Part shown: piece after piece, positions 10,852-24,089 of the stretch | Position numbering within the stretch: position 1 is the first letter of the stretch | Layout of the letters: the number at the start of each line of letters is the position of its first letter | Assembly: GCA_024336345.1 (NCBI GenBank) | Contig: JANFOG010000005.1 | Span: 2,542,001-2,606,000, forward strand | Length of the DNA: 64,000 nucleotides | Origin: Mariannaea sp. PMI_226 | Taxonomy: Eukaryota > Ascomycota > Sordariomycetes > Hypocreales > Nectriaceae | Direction: 5' to 3' | The notes under the pieces: model-generated | Seen by the model: only the letters and a program-made list of their open reading frames with translations | What the model was told of the DNA's origin: nothing | Databases searched by the model: none | Position numbers and translations under genes: made by a program

Positions 10852-13394
10852 ATGGGCCTGTTGTAAGTCTTCCTGATATCCAACACCAAATCTCATCATC
10901 CCACGACAGTCCGGTTCAAATGGCCCGCTAACATGAGTTGCGAAAACCTTTAAGAGCCCTGGGAACTGCCCTTGACTGGCCAGAGGCCAAAAAGCGCGCT
11001 CCTCAAGTCAGAGAATGGGGTATCAGGGTGAGCATCCTCCTTCATCCGCATGCTTTCTCATGTTTTCAGCCGGAGAAGTGACCCCCATCCTCATGACATA
11101 ATAACGTGCTGACCCAAATGGCGCTAAAATAGCAACTGCTGGAGATCTGGAACAAGGCCAAGGGGAAGGAGCGTGATGCCATGTTATGGGGGGATGAGGT
11201 CAGTTAATCCTGGTATCACGACATCTATGTCATCCACTAATTCCGATTCAGGTCGAATACCTGGTTGTGACATACTCCAAGGATGATACCAAAGTTTTGC
11301 TATCTTTGCGACAAGCTGAGATCTTGGACGCTTTGGCAGCAGACAAGGAGCTCAAGAAGAAGGGAGGCTGTGTGCCTGACCTGCAAGATGTTGAAACAAA
11401 TCTCAAGAAAACCAAGTATGAAGCCGTCGTCCAGATAAAAAAAAAGTCCAAGGAGATGGTGGCTAATATGCATATAGGTCCAACCCAATCCCTGTCTTCC
11501 ATCCCGAATTTGGTCGTTTCATGCTTGAGGCGACCCCGGGTAAGCCATGGGGAATTGGCTTCAGGGAATTGCTTGATGTCGAGCCAGACATGAAGCTGAG
11601 GAGGAAGATTGCAAAAGAGCACATGCAGTCCACCGAGTACCCTATCACACTGACCACGTTCCCCCGTATTGGCGTACCTGGACAGTTTACTGATCCTTAC
11701 TACCCTGTTTCTGGTCCTCGACTGCGATCCCAGTTTGTTCCGGATGAGATTGCCAATCCTCATATCAGATTTCCCACGCTGGCTGCCAACATCCGGTCTC
11801 GACGTGGCCGCAAGGTTCAGGTCAACGTGCCTGTATTTCACGACAAGAACACACCAAACCCTTGGAAAGACCCAACGGTGAACCATAACATGCACCAGTG
11901 GCCCGAAGATGCCGACGTGAGAAATGGAGCCGCCCCAGATAACTTCATTCACATGGATGCCATGGCATTCGGAATGGGCAGCTGCTGTTTGCAGATTACC
12001 TTCCAGGCCAAGAATATAACCGAGGGAAGACAACTTTACGATCAGTTGAGCCCCCTTGGCCCCATTATGCTTGCCCTCACGGCCGCGACGCCGGTATACA
12101 AGGGCTTCCTCGCCAACACGGATGTCCGGTGGAATCAGATCAGCCGCGCAGTTGACTGCAGAACACCAGAGGAGATGGGAGAAAAGGTAAGGCAATTTGA
12201 TTAGATCTGAGCCATCGTCGTTGTTAACATCAGCTACAGCCCTTAACCCCTGGAGTTCGAAGAATACCCAAGTCGAGATATGCCTCTAATTCAACCTACA
12301 TTTCAACAGACTCCCGACTGAGAAAGGAGTACCTTGACCGTGATTTGGTCGTGGATCAGGACATCAAACAGCAACTTCTCGACGGCGGTATGGATGACCG
12401 TCTTGCCACACACTTCGCACATCTGTTCATCCGAGACCCTATTGTCGTCTTTGAGGAAGACCTCCAGGAGCTGGATCTGAACAAGACAGATCACTTTGAG
12501 AACATTCAGTCGACCAACTGGCAACATATGCGTTTCAAGCCCCCGCCTGCTGATAACAGCATCGGCTGGCGAGTCGAATTCCGCTCCATGGAAATTCAAA
12601 TCACCGACTTTGAGAACGCAGCCTTCTCCGTTTTCATGGTGCTAGTGACTAGGGCAATTCTTTCGTTCGATCTTAACTTTTATATCCCCATTAAGAAGGT
12701 TGATGAGAACATGGAGCGCGCCCACACAGTCGATGCAGTTCTCAAGGAGAAGTTTTACTTCCGCAGGAACCCTTTCCCCAACCGCCCATCCAGAGCCAAC
12801 ACTGCTGCCCTAGGGGACGATAGCCGGCCTGGCTCCGCCTATCCCAGTCGACCAGCCACTCCCACTGGCCCTGTCGAGGACGAGTTTGAGGAGATGACTA
12901 TTAACGACATCATTAATGGGTCCGCAAATGGCGACTTCCCTGGTCTCATCCCCATTGTCGAGAGCTATCTTGACAGCGTTAACGTTGATGTCACAACTCG
13001 ATGTCAACTCGCTACATACCTGGACCTGATTGGCAAGCGAGCGAGCGGTGAGCTGGATACTGCGGCTCGATGGATTCGAAACTTTGTGGATGTCCATCCT
13101 CAGTACAAGCATGATAGTGTTGTGGACGATGTGATCCAGCACGATCTCATTGGTGCCGTCATCGCCATTGGTGAGCGCGAGAACGCTGGCCGGAACTTTG
13201 CCGGCCTGAATATCCACGGACTCCCTCGGTTACTCAACGGCTTCCGGGGCGGGTGCGGCGAAGATCACAACGGAGGAGCGGTGTCGGGACCGAGAAACGG
13301 CACGACGAACGGTAACGGTAGTGTCAATGTTAATGGATCGTTGAAACGCAAGGGTGAATGGATTGACGGGCCCGAGAAGGTCCCCAAGGCATAA
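10852..13394 (+). CDS. gcs1: Glutamate-cysteine ligase catalytic subunit
   Basis: Six exons: 10852-10862, 10955-11027, 11133-11198, 11252-11415, 11478-12186 and 12240-13394, giving 725 aa. The enzyme joins glutamate to cysteine with ATP, the rate-limiting first step of glutathione synthesis in the cytosol (EC 6.3.2.2). Eukaryotic GCS features include the MGLLALGT start, LWGDEVEY (46-53), FHPEFGRFMLEATPG near 112-126, and the FGMGSCCLQIT block around 269-279. The first exon is only 11 nt, and the start is fixed by the conserved MGLL read across intron 1. The apparent frame break at 11416 is a 62-nt intron (GTATGA...TATAG), not a mutation. The C-terminus is a Gly/Asn-rich tail with a short basic KRKG patch. 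Length fits the fungal family. Intron borders were chosen from conservation; the exon 1/2 join is the least directly supported. Confidence 0.95.
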
Positions 13395-15638
13395 GCGTCG
13401 TGTTTAATTTTTTATTTCTTTTTTCAGTCTTCTTTGGGGTTGTGTGGATGTTTACAAAGGTCGTGCCTGCGTGCGAACCAAGAAAAGCAGCTTGCCTGGT
13501 TACTGGCCGCAACGAGCCACAGCGCTTGGACATTAGGAACGAAAGAAAGCAAATAGATGCTGATTGGGTTTTTCCATGGTTCGCCACGGTGACAAATGTT
13601 TGAAAGATAAGAAAGAAACAATCACACACATACACACACGCACAAACACACCCCCCAGTAGGTAATTCTCCGAATTTGTCAAGATTGAGCATCTCAGAGC
13701 GCTAGGTTAGCCTGGGCGTGAGTTGTTCTCAAGTGAGACACATCGCTTAGGTAGGTCGTCTACCTTCTTTTTGTTTGGGGGGGAGGGGGGGTGGGAGGAG
13801 TGTTTCTATTTTGCAAGAGAGGGAGAGATGCCCATGCTCACGAGCAATTGGAGCTTTGCGGAGTACATGGTCTGCAAAATCGGCCACTGTTGAGCCCGCA
13901 GCGGCCTATTTTTTACGAGATCTCCTTCCCCTACGTTTCCATATTCACAGTAATCCCCATTCCATCTTCCCCAGCTTGATAACGATCAGGGAGGGGGTGC
14001 TCTGTGATAACATCCCACCAAAGGTATGCTTGCAGCTGCCTGTCTTAAAATGTTTAAAGGACAAAGCACGTCTCGGCGAACCAGCCAAAAAAAGTGGCTT
14101 GGAGGAAGGCGATAGGCTATTGGAAAAGAGGGGGGCGTGTGAGGCCTACTTTCAAGAGTCTCTCTGGCTTTATGTGTATGTGTAGGTGTAATTTTTTTTC
14201 CAAGTCTTCTCTCGCACGTCAGCGTCAGTAAGGATCACCCCACTGTGAGACATCGTCATCTCAGACATGCACAATGAGAGGAAGCCAGCCTTTCAATGAG
14301 ATGGATAGAGAGCGTAAAACAATTCCCCCCTCCTCGCGGACCCGGCCGTTAACCCCGCGTTATTCGAGACAAAAAAGCAACTCACATGCAACGATGGCGC
14401 TGCAAGGGTCTAGACCATCTGGCAAAGGGCGGCGCTGAGCATGGCATGGTAAGAATATCCTCTTGTGCCTCTCCGAGATCCCCACAGCTTAGAGAATGGA
14501 TACCCGGGCTTCTTGGGACAGCATTCAGGATGCAAGTCGGATCTCGTGAGGCGAGACTATCACAGGATAGAACGTGGGGACAGAGATGGGCGCCAACACA
14601 CCGGTCATCGCCTTGGCTGGGGCCGGTGAAGGGATCGCATTATCATGGACCACACCTCCATCTTTTGGCGATTCTATGGCTTTCACTTCTCATTGATCAA
14701 AACAGTGAGGCTATGGAACGAGCACTGCTGTGCCGCAAATATGACGAGGGTTCGCGCACGTTCTTGCTTTTTTTTTTGTCCCCTTTTCCCTGTCTTGTGA
14801 GGGAGGAAGGGCCAAAGAAGGGGGGGAGTGTGAGTTCGATCGATAGCCCAGTGGGCTCGATCAATATGAGATGCATGTCTGGCCATATCTAGGTCTTGGC
14901 ATAGCCAGGATGCATGAAGCCAAAACAAGCATGCGTGCACAGTATCAAAGTGATCACTTCCAATGATCATCACGTCACAGATTCGACAGAGTAGGAGAAT
15001 GGGGGATAGTGGCAGCCTAAAAGGTCGGAGCGCCCGATAAGCGAGTACATGCCGCGGGAAAGATATTCTCGTTTGGGTGTATTGATTGGTTGACTCAGTT
15101 TGGATCATTGTAATGTGTGCATATGTGTATGTATTTGTGTGTGTTGAATGTGAAGAGCTGAAGGGAGCATGTCACAAATGGCGGGACGAACAAGATGAGA
15201 GACACGCACACTGGCCGGGCGAGCGAGAGATCGACGAGGGGGTGAGTGACCCTTATTGGCGGGGAGCCGGAGTCCCAGGCAGAGAGGCAACAGAAAGGGG
15301 ACGAGATGTGGAATGCGAGATACAAACAACATGCGAGATTCGAAATGCGAGATGTGAGATGGGAAATTTGGGGCAAGGCGTTGAAGGGAAGTGTGAGTGG
15401 GGGGTGTGGGAAGCCATCCCTTACGTCCCGATGGCGGCCCGCTGGACGGAAAGACAAGGGCAACCCGGGGTGATGATAAGTCATTCAAGATGATCTTCGA
15501 CTCGGGAATCCGCGTTCCGTACCTAGTGAGTTGTCCGCTGAATCACTTCTCTTTTTTTTTCTTTTTCTTTTCCCCCTTGACTTCAAGCTCCAGCACTATG
15601 CAATTGGGAAAAGGTGAAAAGTGCGTGAGTGACGTCTT

Positions 15639-15654
15639 CCCCCCCCCCCCCCCC
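15639..15654. repeat. Homopolymer C16
   Basis: Sixteen consecutive cytosines in the gcs1-nsdD spacer, the longest C run noticed in the window. It is prone to length errors in sequencing. Confidence 0.9.
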
Positions 15655-16083
15655 GTGCGGAATCGGAGAAGTGAGAGGCCTAGGACTAGTCTGAGAGGAG
15701 TTTGAGACGTCGTGCTCTCAGACCGGTCGTATTGAGATCTAGTCCGTCCAAGGTTAGAGTGGGATCGGGGTGATTGTGACTGGACTCTTGCATGTCTTGG
15801 ATGGAGATGGCCTCAGAATGAGAGGAGATGATTGCTCTGGGCGAGGCGCCACGCCACGCCGGACCACACAGTCCAGCACAGCACAGCACATTGCATCCCC
15901 ATTGTCAGCCTCGGAAAGGGGAGGGTTGCCTATGGGGAGGATGCCCAGAGGATAATGCATCTCTCCCCGGAAGTCGTCAACTCTGTAGACATTAGTAGAG
16001 AGAAGGTGGAGGAAACATGAGTCCATCTGAACGTATGTACGTACGTACCTAGTGTTGATACCATCGATGCTATGATGCTCTAC

Positions 16084-16101
16084 ATGGTAACTAGTTACCA
16101 T
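16084..16101. repeat. Perfect 18-bp palindrome
   Basis: ATGGTAACTAGTTACCAT reads the same on both strands. It sits among GTAC-type repeats in the gcs1-nsdD spacer. It may be a protein-binding site or chance; no function is assigned. Confidence 0.85.
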
Positions 16102-19100
16102 AGTACATAGTAAGTTATTGCACCTCTCTCTCGATAGAGTAGAGTCAATGGGTGGAACGTGGGGCGGCTTGCATCTCCCGTAGCCTAGGGCTCAAAACAG
16201 CGCTCCGGGGGTTTGTGGACCGTCGCAGGTCATGTGATGAGGTGGAGAGGAATTGCAGATGAGCGAAAAACATGTCCCGGAAGATGCATCGAGATCGGGA
16301 AGGGGGCTCCGTTGGCGCTGGGTATGTCTAAGATGGAGAGATGCGTGATGGACGTGTGATGGTACTCGTTAGCTTACCACGTACGGTCGGTGGCGACCTG
16401 AGCGGCAAGGCAAAAACACAAAAGAAGAAGAGGAACATAGTTAGCGTTGCTCAATGGGGGAGAATTAAAAGGCCGGCTCCGATAGTGGAGACAGTGAGAC
16501 AGTGAGGCATGGGTGCATTGCCTCGTAGTTACCCAAATAGGATCATGGGCCTCCCGAATAGGAACTTGCGCTTTTCGCGGTTCAACTGAGACAAGGCCGT
16601 CGACGGCCCATTCCTCCCAAAAGAGAATGACATTTCTGCCCCGGAGATGCTAAATCACAGCCCATGGTTTAGTTCATTAACTACCTATCCATTTCAACCA
16701 ATTCATAGGGAGAGAGTGTATGTGGCGAGTGAGACAGGATTTCACTCTTTTCTTTTTACCTTGTCCCCTTTTTTTTTTTTTTGCAAACCCTTTCGATTGT
16801 TTCTGTCTCTCCCAACACTAACTACCTTACATTATTAGTGCAGTACTAGTTACTCCTTCCTTCCTCGCCTTACTATGTATATACGTATGTCCTACATTCA
16901 CCCCTCCCTTGTCCCGGCACCGGCACCTAATCCGCCGCGCCGGACTTCGGTCGCACCCTCCGGTTATCAACCGCGCACAGACAAGTATCGCGTGGCTCCT
17001 CCGCGCCATGTCCGATCCGGACGTCGTTGGCTGCCGATCTAATGGATCCAGACCGGGCCCTGGGCGTGAGTTGATATAGCAGAATGCAATCTTATTCTTA
17101 ACTCTTTTCCCTTTGTGTGCATCCTTGCAAAGAAAGAAAAGGAAAAAAAAAAAAAAAGGCCAAGAAGATGAGGGTAGGAATTACCCCGCGGACATTTATG
17201 GTCTCCGCCGCGTAGGTCGATGTCTGTCTCGAAAAGTGGGGCAAGGAATGACCTGGATGTAAGCCAGCAACTTAGAGACTATGTGTGTTATGTAGAAACA
17301 CGGCATGAGAAAATAGAGGTCTGTGTGCGCGGCACACCGCGGCACACCACCTCTTGCAGAGCTTAACCTACTCTCTTTCAAGAGGCATCCGCCATCAGGA
17401 GGCGGCTGGCCATGCCAATGGCCTGGCATCCCTTTCGAATACCTCCTCCCGGCAAGCCAAGGTCACTTCGGAGTGGTTGAGAGTGAGATCAACTCCCATG
17501 TTACCTATCTCGCACAGCTTTGACCTCATATTTTCTGGTAGAGGCAAGGTTTTGCAGATTCCATCTACGTTCGCTTGATTCGACCGCCCCATCGGTAACG
17601 CTCTCTATTGCGATAGTCCATGGGGCACGCTTTGACAGCTCACTAGTTCAAACGCCACAACGCTCCAAGCTGGCCCACGGGTGTTATCCGGAAGCGAATC
17701 ACAGTTGCGGCTTTCACTTCCAGCAGATGCGAAGATGAGCATTCCTCAAGTGAACATAAACATAACTGCAATAGGAGGGTCTGACTCTCTCGAAATTGGC
17801 TTGTTCAAAACTGTTTCCTTCCTATGCTGGTCGAGCCTCGTTCCCTCTAGAAAAATTGTGAACAATGGCTTTTCTTTTTTAAGTCTCTTATTTTGTTGCT
17901 GTTGCTCCCTCGGAACCCCCTCCCATTACCATATTTCGCTCTCTCCCTACATGATGCCGGCCCTAGTCAAAGTCCAGTAGTTCGACGCCAGCAACTTGGC
18001 CCGCGATAAACCAGTTTGCGCATGAGCAGCGGCAGCAAAGGCAGCAGTTGCATCAGCGCCGCCCAAAACGCATGCACGCACAAGCCTCCGCACCCAAACG
18101 CTCGGGGCGCCACCGGGGGGCTAGCTGAACTGAGGTCAGAGTAACTTTGAGTAAAATATTTTGGTGCAGAGAGGTAGGATTGGAAGCCAACAGAAGCAAG
18201 ACGAGGCTTGCTCCACGTGGCTCGACAGCAATCCACATCGAATAACAGCGACGACAGGAATAACAAGGGCGTAGGTTTAGGAATGTACGAGAGAGAAAAG
18301 GAGAGGGGAAAGGGAGAACAGGAGGAGAGAAAAGACCCCCCCAAAAAATTAAGATACTGTTGGTAATGGAGGCTGAGACACACGGGACATAGATAGTTCT
18401 GCCTACACTAGGTATGGACCAACGGCATGTCAAATGTCAGCTGCTGTCTTGACTTTTTGCTCGCCTGCTTACTCTTCGGAGACGGCACAGATGCGGGACT
18501 CAGGGATGCACGCTGCCGTCGCCGCCGCCGCCGCCTCCGTGATGAATATGTCAAATGAAAGAAAGAAAGAAAAAAAAGAAGCGATGCTTTCTTATGATGG
18601 AGACCCATGAAGGGGGTAGAGACAACGTGGCAGTGACGATGAGGAGTGGGAACTTGGAGGTACAGCATGGCGAGATGTGATGAGATGTGATGAGCTGGAA
18701 ACGCCTCTCAGCCATCTGAATGCGCGTATGGGACCGGGCTTGAAGAGATCCATTGGCGTGGCTACAAAGATCAACCCCCTTTTGTTTTGTTCATTTTGTT
18801 TTTTTTCTCTCAGGACTTCCCGCTAGACACCCAAAGTGCCTGGTGCTGCGTTTCGAAGAGAGCTGAGGCCCCGAACTGACGCCTTGCTGCTGGATCCGAG
18901 TCAACTTCGTGTCGGATTGCTGCCTCAATCATTCGTAGGATTTTGCACTAAGCATGACCAACAAGAAGAAGGAAAAAAAGGCAGAGGAAGAAGAAAAAGC
19001 AAACAAGTGTGTAAGCATGTAAGCAAAGCAGGTCGAGCAAGCAAGGGACAAGAGACAAGGAGGCTGGAACAGAGAGGGGTTCGGAGCTATCTACGGTCTA

Positions 19101-20770
19101 TCCGGACTGACCTGCTTTGATTTTGCTGTCTTGTCTTGTCTTTTTTCCCCTTTTTTTTATGATCCCCGTCTCAACACATCATATGTCTGTGTAACATGGA
19201 GACACAGCTTACGTCTCGGTAACTCCATCCCGTTCCGCCTCAAGCAAGGCTCGGACTGCACAGTACCTAGATGGACCAAGCACTTACAAACACGCGGCAC
19301 CAAGCAGTGTCCCCTTCCTCTTCCGTATCGCCATTGCACAACCTCTCTCAGTGCATCGGTATTTTGGAGAGTGTCTTCTTTCAAGGCAAGAAATGGTTGG
19401 CTAATAGCTCAGGCAGAAAGGAAAGGGGAGGGGGGTGTGAAAACAAAAAATGTTAAAAAAGAAATTGTCTATGACAAGGGAGATCTGGGCCGAGGTGCAG
19501 ATTCGCGTGCTTGCAGAGCTGGTTTCTGATGGAGTGGCACACCCGGCGGGGAAACGAAATAGTTGGTAGTACAGACCATAGTTTAAAGAAAGACAAGAAG
19601 AATAATTGATAATGACCAAAAGGAAAGGGTACAAGGGGAGTTCTTCTTTGAGTTGCACAATACATGGACTGCGCTCTAACCTTGGGGCACAATTTTCCAC
19701 GTTCTGCAATCTGCGCGGAGTTAAGTAGAGCCAGGCGCCAGAGAACGGCAGTGGTAAAGATTCTAGGCGCACACAAAGCACCCGACTCACAGAAACTGAG
19801 CCTGAACTAATCTACCTAGTATTGGTAGGTGTGCCTTGAGGCGCTGTGTCGTCGTCCATGATTTGGGCATCAAGGCTCTCTCGGAGTGCCTTTGGGTGCC
19901 CACATGCCGTGTAGCTACAAAGCTCTTCATTATTACAAGAGCAGCAGCAGCAGCAGCAGCAACATCATCATCGCCAACACCAAGGCGGGCGCTACAGTCA
20001 GCCGGGGCATCTCGAGACTATATTTCTGTGCCCCCGATCATACATTTTCCTGTGACGATTTGCGATGCAGTGCAACCACCCGCTTAGGTGAGCAGCTAAA
20101 ATACGAGCCCCATTGGAGGAACAAAGAGGAACGAATAGAGGAACGAACAGCAACGAAGACGGAAGAAGAAAGGAGGCGAGAATGAAGAGGAAGGACATAC
20201 TGTGTAGAAGGTGGGAAACCTCACATTGCCTCCCTCCTCCACCCCATTGCCATGAGGCTTCTTTCGGTATATAGACAGTCTACCTCCTACTTTGATTTCT
20301 CCCCGTCTCTATCTTAAGTCGGTTATAATTATGCTGCAATGTACCGACGTAGGCATACGCAATCCTGGCCGCAACTTGGAACTAGACTGCCACAACAGGT
20401 AGACAAAACGACAGACCAAACCACAACGCACAAAAAGGCACAACATGAGAACACGAGAGCACAAGGAGCACAGAGCAGGCAGGCTATACCCATTCTATAT
20501 TGCACACACACTCACACGCACACTCTATGCTACTCTCCGGCGTGCACTGCATTGCACTGCACGCACTACTTCGTAATAGACCCAAGGTTGAATAAGAAAA
20601 ACGCACGTTCCCGTGTCCGATGAGCTGAAGCAGGCTACCCGTTCGTCAGATCTCTGTTCGCTCTCAGCTTGACCCCAGGCTTCGTGCTCCCATCTAATTG
20701 GTCTACGAGATGGACTACTCTCCTCCCCTCCTACTCTGTACTACCTCACCCTTCTCTTCCTCCTTCTCCT

Positions 20771-20797
20771 CCTACTCATACTCATACTCATACTCCA
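20771..20797. repeat. ATACTC hexanucleotide repeat
   Basis: About four tandem copies of a CATACT-type hexamer within a C/T-rich stretch (20720-20830) of the gcs1-nsdD spacer. Confidence 0.8.
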
Positions 20798-21539
20798 CAC
20801 TCCCGCTCCCCTACTCTCTTTCAGACTAGACTTGTGTTCTCTTGTGAAGCCCCAAGCCCGCTGTTCCCAATCGCCCCATTACTGCGCATCGCCGCGCATC
20901 GCCGCGATCTGCTGTGTAACTCGCTCTAGGCTAACCTTTTTGCCTGAAGTCAGCCCATTAGAAGCACTTCTCTCAACCTAGGCCTTACCTTGTTTCCCTT
21001 CTGCTATTTTTTTGGTCATCCTTTTTCTTCTCCTTTTCGTTTGCTACTTAATTCCCTGTTCCTTTCCTTGCCCGCGTTAGTTACTATCAAGTGTCCAAAC
21101 TTATCGAGTTCATGCTCGACAGTGGGGGCGAGAAGGAATGCCCAAAAAAAATTCGTGTGACAGCACCCTGTTGACAGGTCACTTCTCAGACTTATGGCGG
21201 GGAACCGGTGAAGAAAGAAATTTGGTTGATAGATGACCAGGAGAACCAGCAGACGCAATATCGATCGATGTAGTAGCGTATGCATAGTACTAATGTACGA
21301 AGTACGGAATCACATCCAGCCTATCAAAACAGCATCCCACCTATTCCCGCCCTTCCTCCCCCTTTGGCCGGCTCTACCCACAGGCCCGTCATCCCTCACC
21401 CCATCCAAAGGCCGGTTCCTAGGAAGACCTGTAATTCTCGAACCAGATAGATCACACTGTCCAGTTTCTCACGTAGCACAATGCAAGCACACATCACAGG
21501 CCCATAAGGCAGTCAGGTAGTTGTTTGTATGATTGAACT

Positions 21540-21559
21540 GATGATGATGATGATGATGA
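21540..21559. repeat. GAT triplet microsatellite
   Basis: Six to seven tandem GAT units downstream of nsdD, outside any recognised gene. Confidence 0.85.
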
Positions 21560-22312
21560 AGCTGCCTCGTAGCGTGTCAATTCCATCTTGGGGTCTTGAA
21601 CCCCCAAGTGTCTTCTATGTCTGGATAGCTACCAGGGTAAGAAAAGAAAAATTCCTTCAACTTGACCAGAATCTCCTCCATTGTCGCCATGATTGAAGCG
21701 TAAACAATGAACCAGTCTCAGCACTCGAGTGTGGCAAGATGTCAGCCATCCCGTTCTAGCTCCCCCTTATCCCCTCTCCATCTGCCCTTGCCGCCTACCA
21801 TTTTAGCCAACCCAAGTTGAGACAACTCTTCGCCCCTCATCCCCCCCGCCTCCAAGCCCAGTCTCAGAACCAGTGCAAAATCCAGTCCGCCAGACAACCA
21901 ACACCACGCGTGAACAAAAACTCCGAACTCGAAGTGATCTGCCATGATCGATTTCCGTTGCTCCATGTCCCCGACTCTCCACTATTATATGGATCAGGGA
22001 CCTCTTTTTGTCTAGGAATCCAGGTGTCCTAAATCCACTCCCAAATTCAAATAAAAAGACTGACAACTCCAACAGCCATGACACAAGAAACGCCGAGAAT
22101 GCTGTGGATCCAACCACCCACCAGAGATATCCGTGGTATAGAACATATATACAAAGAACGACTGACAAGATGTGTCGTTCGTGAAATGGGTATTAATAAA
22201 CGTCGAAAGTTGCTCAACTTCACGAGTGATTCCAATCATATTCGACCAAAAAAAGTCAAAAAAGATCATGAAGCAGTACGTGCAGCTAAGAAAACATGAG
22301 AGGCGGCGAGCC

Positions 22313-24089
22313 TCAAGGTCGGATACCATCTTCGGGTTTCGGACGGAGCGATCTGGCTTCCAGTTGTCGCTTCCTCTCCAATTTAGCGTAGTGAAGGCCA
22401 CAAGCATTGCAGAGTGTTCGAGCACCATCGGGCCCACGTCTCCACTCCGGGGTGTCAATTCGGTTGCAGCTATGGCATCTGCCAGGAGGTGCCGCTCGCT
22501 GGTTCTAGTGTTAGATTCGGCTTTGTCCTTGAGCTGGGATTAAACTTACGCCTCGTCGCTTCTTAACTTCGGTGATTCCATACTGGGGCTTCAGTCCATC
22601 ACCGTACATAGGTACATCATGTTCATCTTCATATCCCTTCATCTTCGCCCCCTCCCGGGCTCGCTCGTTCTGGATTGATGTCTGAACCAAATCTCGGACT
22701 TGCTCCAGTGAACGCTTGATCAATTCGACATTGCTAAGCATATCGGTGACCTCACGTTCGCTAGGTAGCCTCTCCGGAATGGTATGAGCACCGTGCTGTT
22801 CCTGAGCAATTCGGCTGTAAGCCTCTGCGAAGTTGAAGATTGTACGAGACGAAGTGCCGATCTGGGAAAAAGAATTAGATAAATAGTCAGTACTGTTGAA
22901 TTCAGTAGACTTACTCGGCCTAGAGAGTCCTGGTAGTTCCAGCTCTCGAAGTGTCGGTTGAGCGTGTTCGTATCATACCTGCCACGTGCAGAGTATTCTT
23001 CTTCAGCATGAGGAGGCGCCCGGGTGTCATAGGGTCCTGGAACGTGAGGCGGAACAGCGTGCCGAGGGGAAATGGGATACGCGGATGGCAGTGGCATTTG
23101 GCCTGGAGGCAGTTGACTTGGCTGATACATCGGTGGTGGGTGCGAATACGCGCCATTCATCGAGTGATGAGGCTCTGGGACCTTCTGTTGCTCAGAGTGA
23201 TGATGCTGGGATGGCAGGTCGGGCTTGGATGTCGGACTCGGTCGGCGGTCCGTGACGGGGGGCAAGGAGGGTCGATTGTTGAAAGGTGGCCGCGGCGAGT
23301 CGGTGAAAGTAGGCAAGGCATCCTGGCGGGGAGGGAATGAAACAGGATGCAAAGGCTGCGGTGAGTTGTGTTTATCGGCCTCAGAGAATGATCGAGGGCC
23401 TGATGAGAAAGGCGAAGGCAGACCAGGACTGGGCTGGATGCTCGAATGTGTGGGATAATGGCCTGGTTTGGCTCCCTGAATAACCTCGGAGATAGAGGGA
23501 AGTGACTGTCGGTTCGATGATTCGTTTTCGTCGACAGACTTTCGAGGCTCTGAAGAAGAGATCATGTTGGAGATACTAGCAGCCGATGAATGGGAGTAAG
23601 TTGGATACGAAGGCTGGGGCTGATAGTGGGCGCTCGGAGTGATGAGAGTTGCAGTGGCCATGGCGGGACCGTCCCGATACGTCCTGTCGTGATCCCGAGA
23701 GTAGGATGAATTATGGCGGTGATGCTGATAGGGATGTGGATGGTTATGTTGGTGTGGAGGATATTCAGAGTTGGGAGGAGAGTGACGGCTATGGAGCAAG
23801 GGAATGTTAACATGGGAGGGGCAGACAGATATATGAGGATGCTGTGGTGGTAGCATCCCCCGATTAAGGAATTCAGACGGACCTTTGCCTAGCACCAGAG
23901 TCAGCCGCGTCCATAGCGGGTCTGGCAATTACCAATGATGATTTGGTGAAATTTTAGGGCCGTAGATTCATCTGACCTGGGTAGATCCGACTGGGGGAGG
24001 GGGGTCTGCTGGAAAAAAAGACGATGCGAAGGGGGGGTACGATATGTTGGATGAGCTTGCGTGGTGAGCCAGGAATGGGGTCGAGACAC
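22313..24089 (-). CDS. nsdD: NsdD/SUB-1-type GATA transcription factor
   Basis: Four exons, 23933-24089, 22915-23888, 22550-22861 and 22313-22498, give 542 aa. The C-terminal exon holds one GATA zinc finger, CHSC...CNAC, with 18 residues in the loop (Cys 489, 492, 511, 514). It is preceded by a KKRRG basic run completed across the last intron (51 nt) and the conserved block before it ([11 protein letters not shown]). This finger plus C-terminal position is typical of NsdD (Aspergillus), SUB-1 (Neurospora) and Csm1/LTF1-type factors, nuclear regulators of sexual development, conidiation, light response and secondary metabolism. The N-terminal 370 residues are rich in Pro, His and Ser, so probably disordered. 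Exon 1 (MSRPHSW...) is inferred from its clean splice into exon 2 and is the least certain part. The last acceptor could also lie 6 nt upstream, adding two residues. It converges with gcs1. Confidence 0.92.

Larger units (their letters stand above)
13395..22312. other. 8.9-kb spacer between convergent gcs1 and nsdD
   Basis: No recognisable protein-coding or RNA gene, which is unusual for a space between two 3' ends. It holds many homopolymer and simple repeats (C16 at 15639-15654, GTAC repeats near 16035, GCC/GCT-type triplets near 18510 and 19940, ATACTC repeats near 20771, GAT repeats near 21540) and several T/C-rich tracts that resemble fungal promoters. Open frames stay below about 170 codons and show no family motif. 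Confidence 0.5.

Noticed and set aside
11416..11477. Apparent frameshift or break in gcs1
   Set aside because: The 62-bp segment has a GTATGA donor and TATAG acceptor, and removing it restores the conserved frame, so it is an intron.
11248..12195. A 315-codon minus-strand open frame
   Set aside because: It is antisense to gcs1 exons 4 and 5, has no family resemblance, and is explained by codon bias of the real gene.
14386..14892. A 168-codon plus-strand frame in the gcs1-nsdD spacer
   Set aside because: No family motif and overlapping frames of similar length on the other strand; likely chance.
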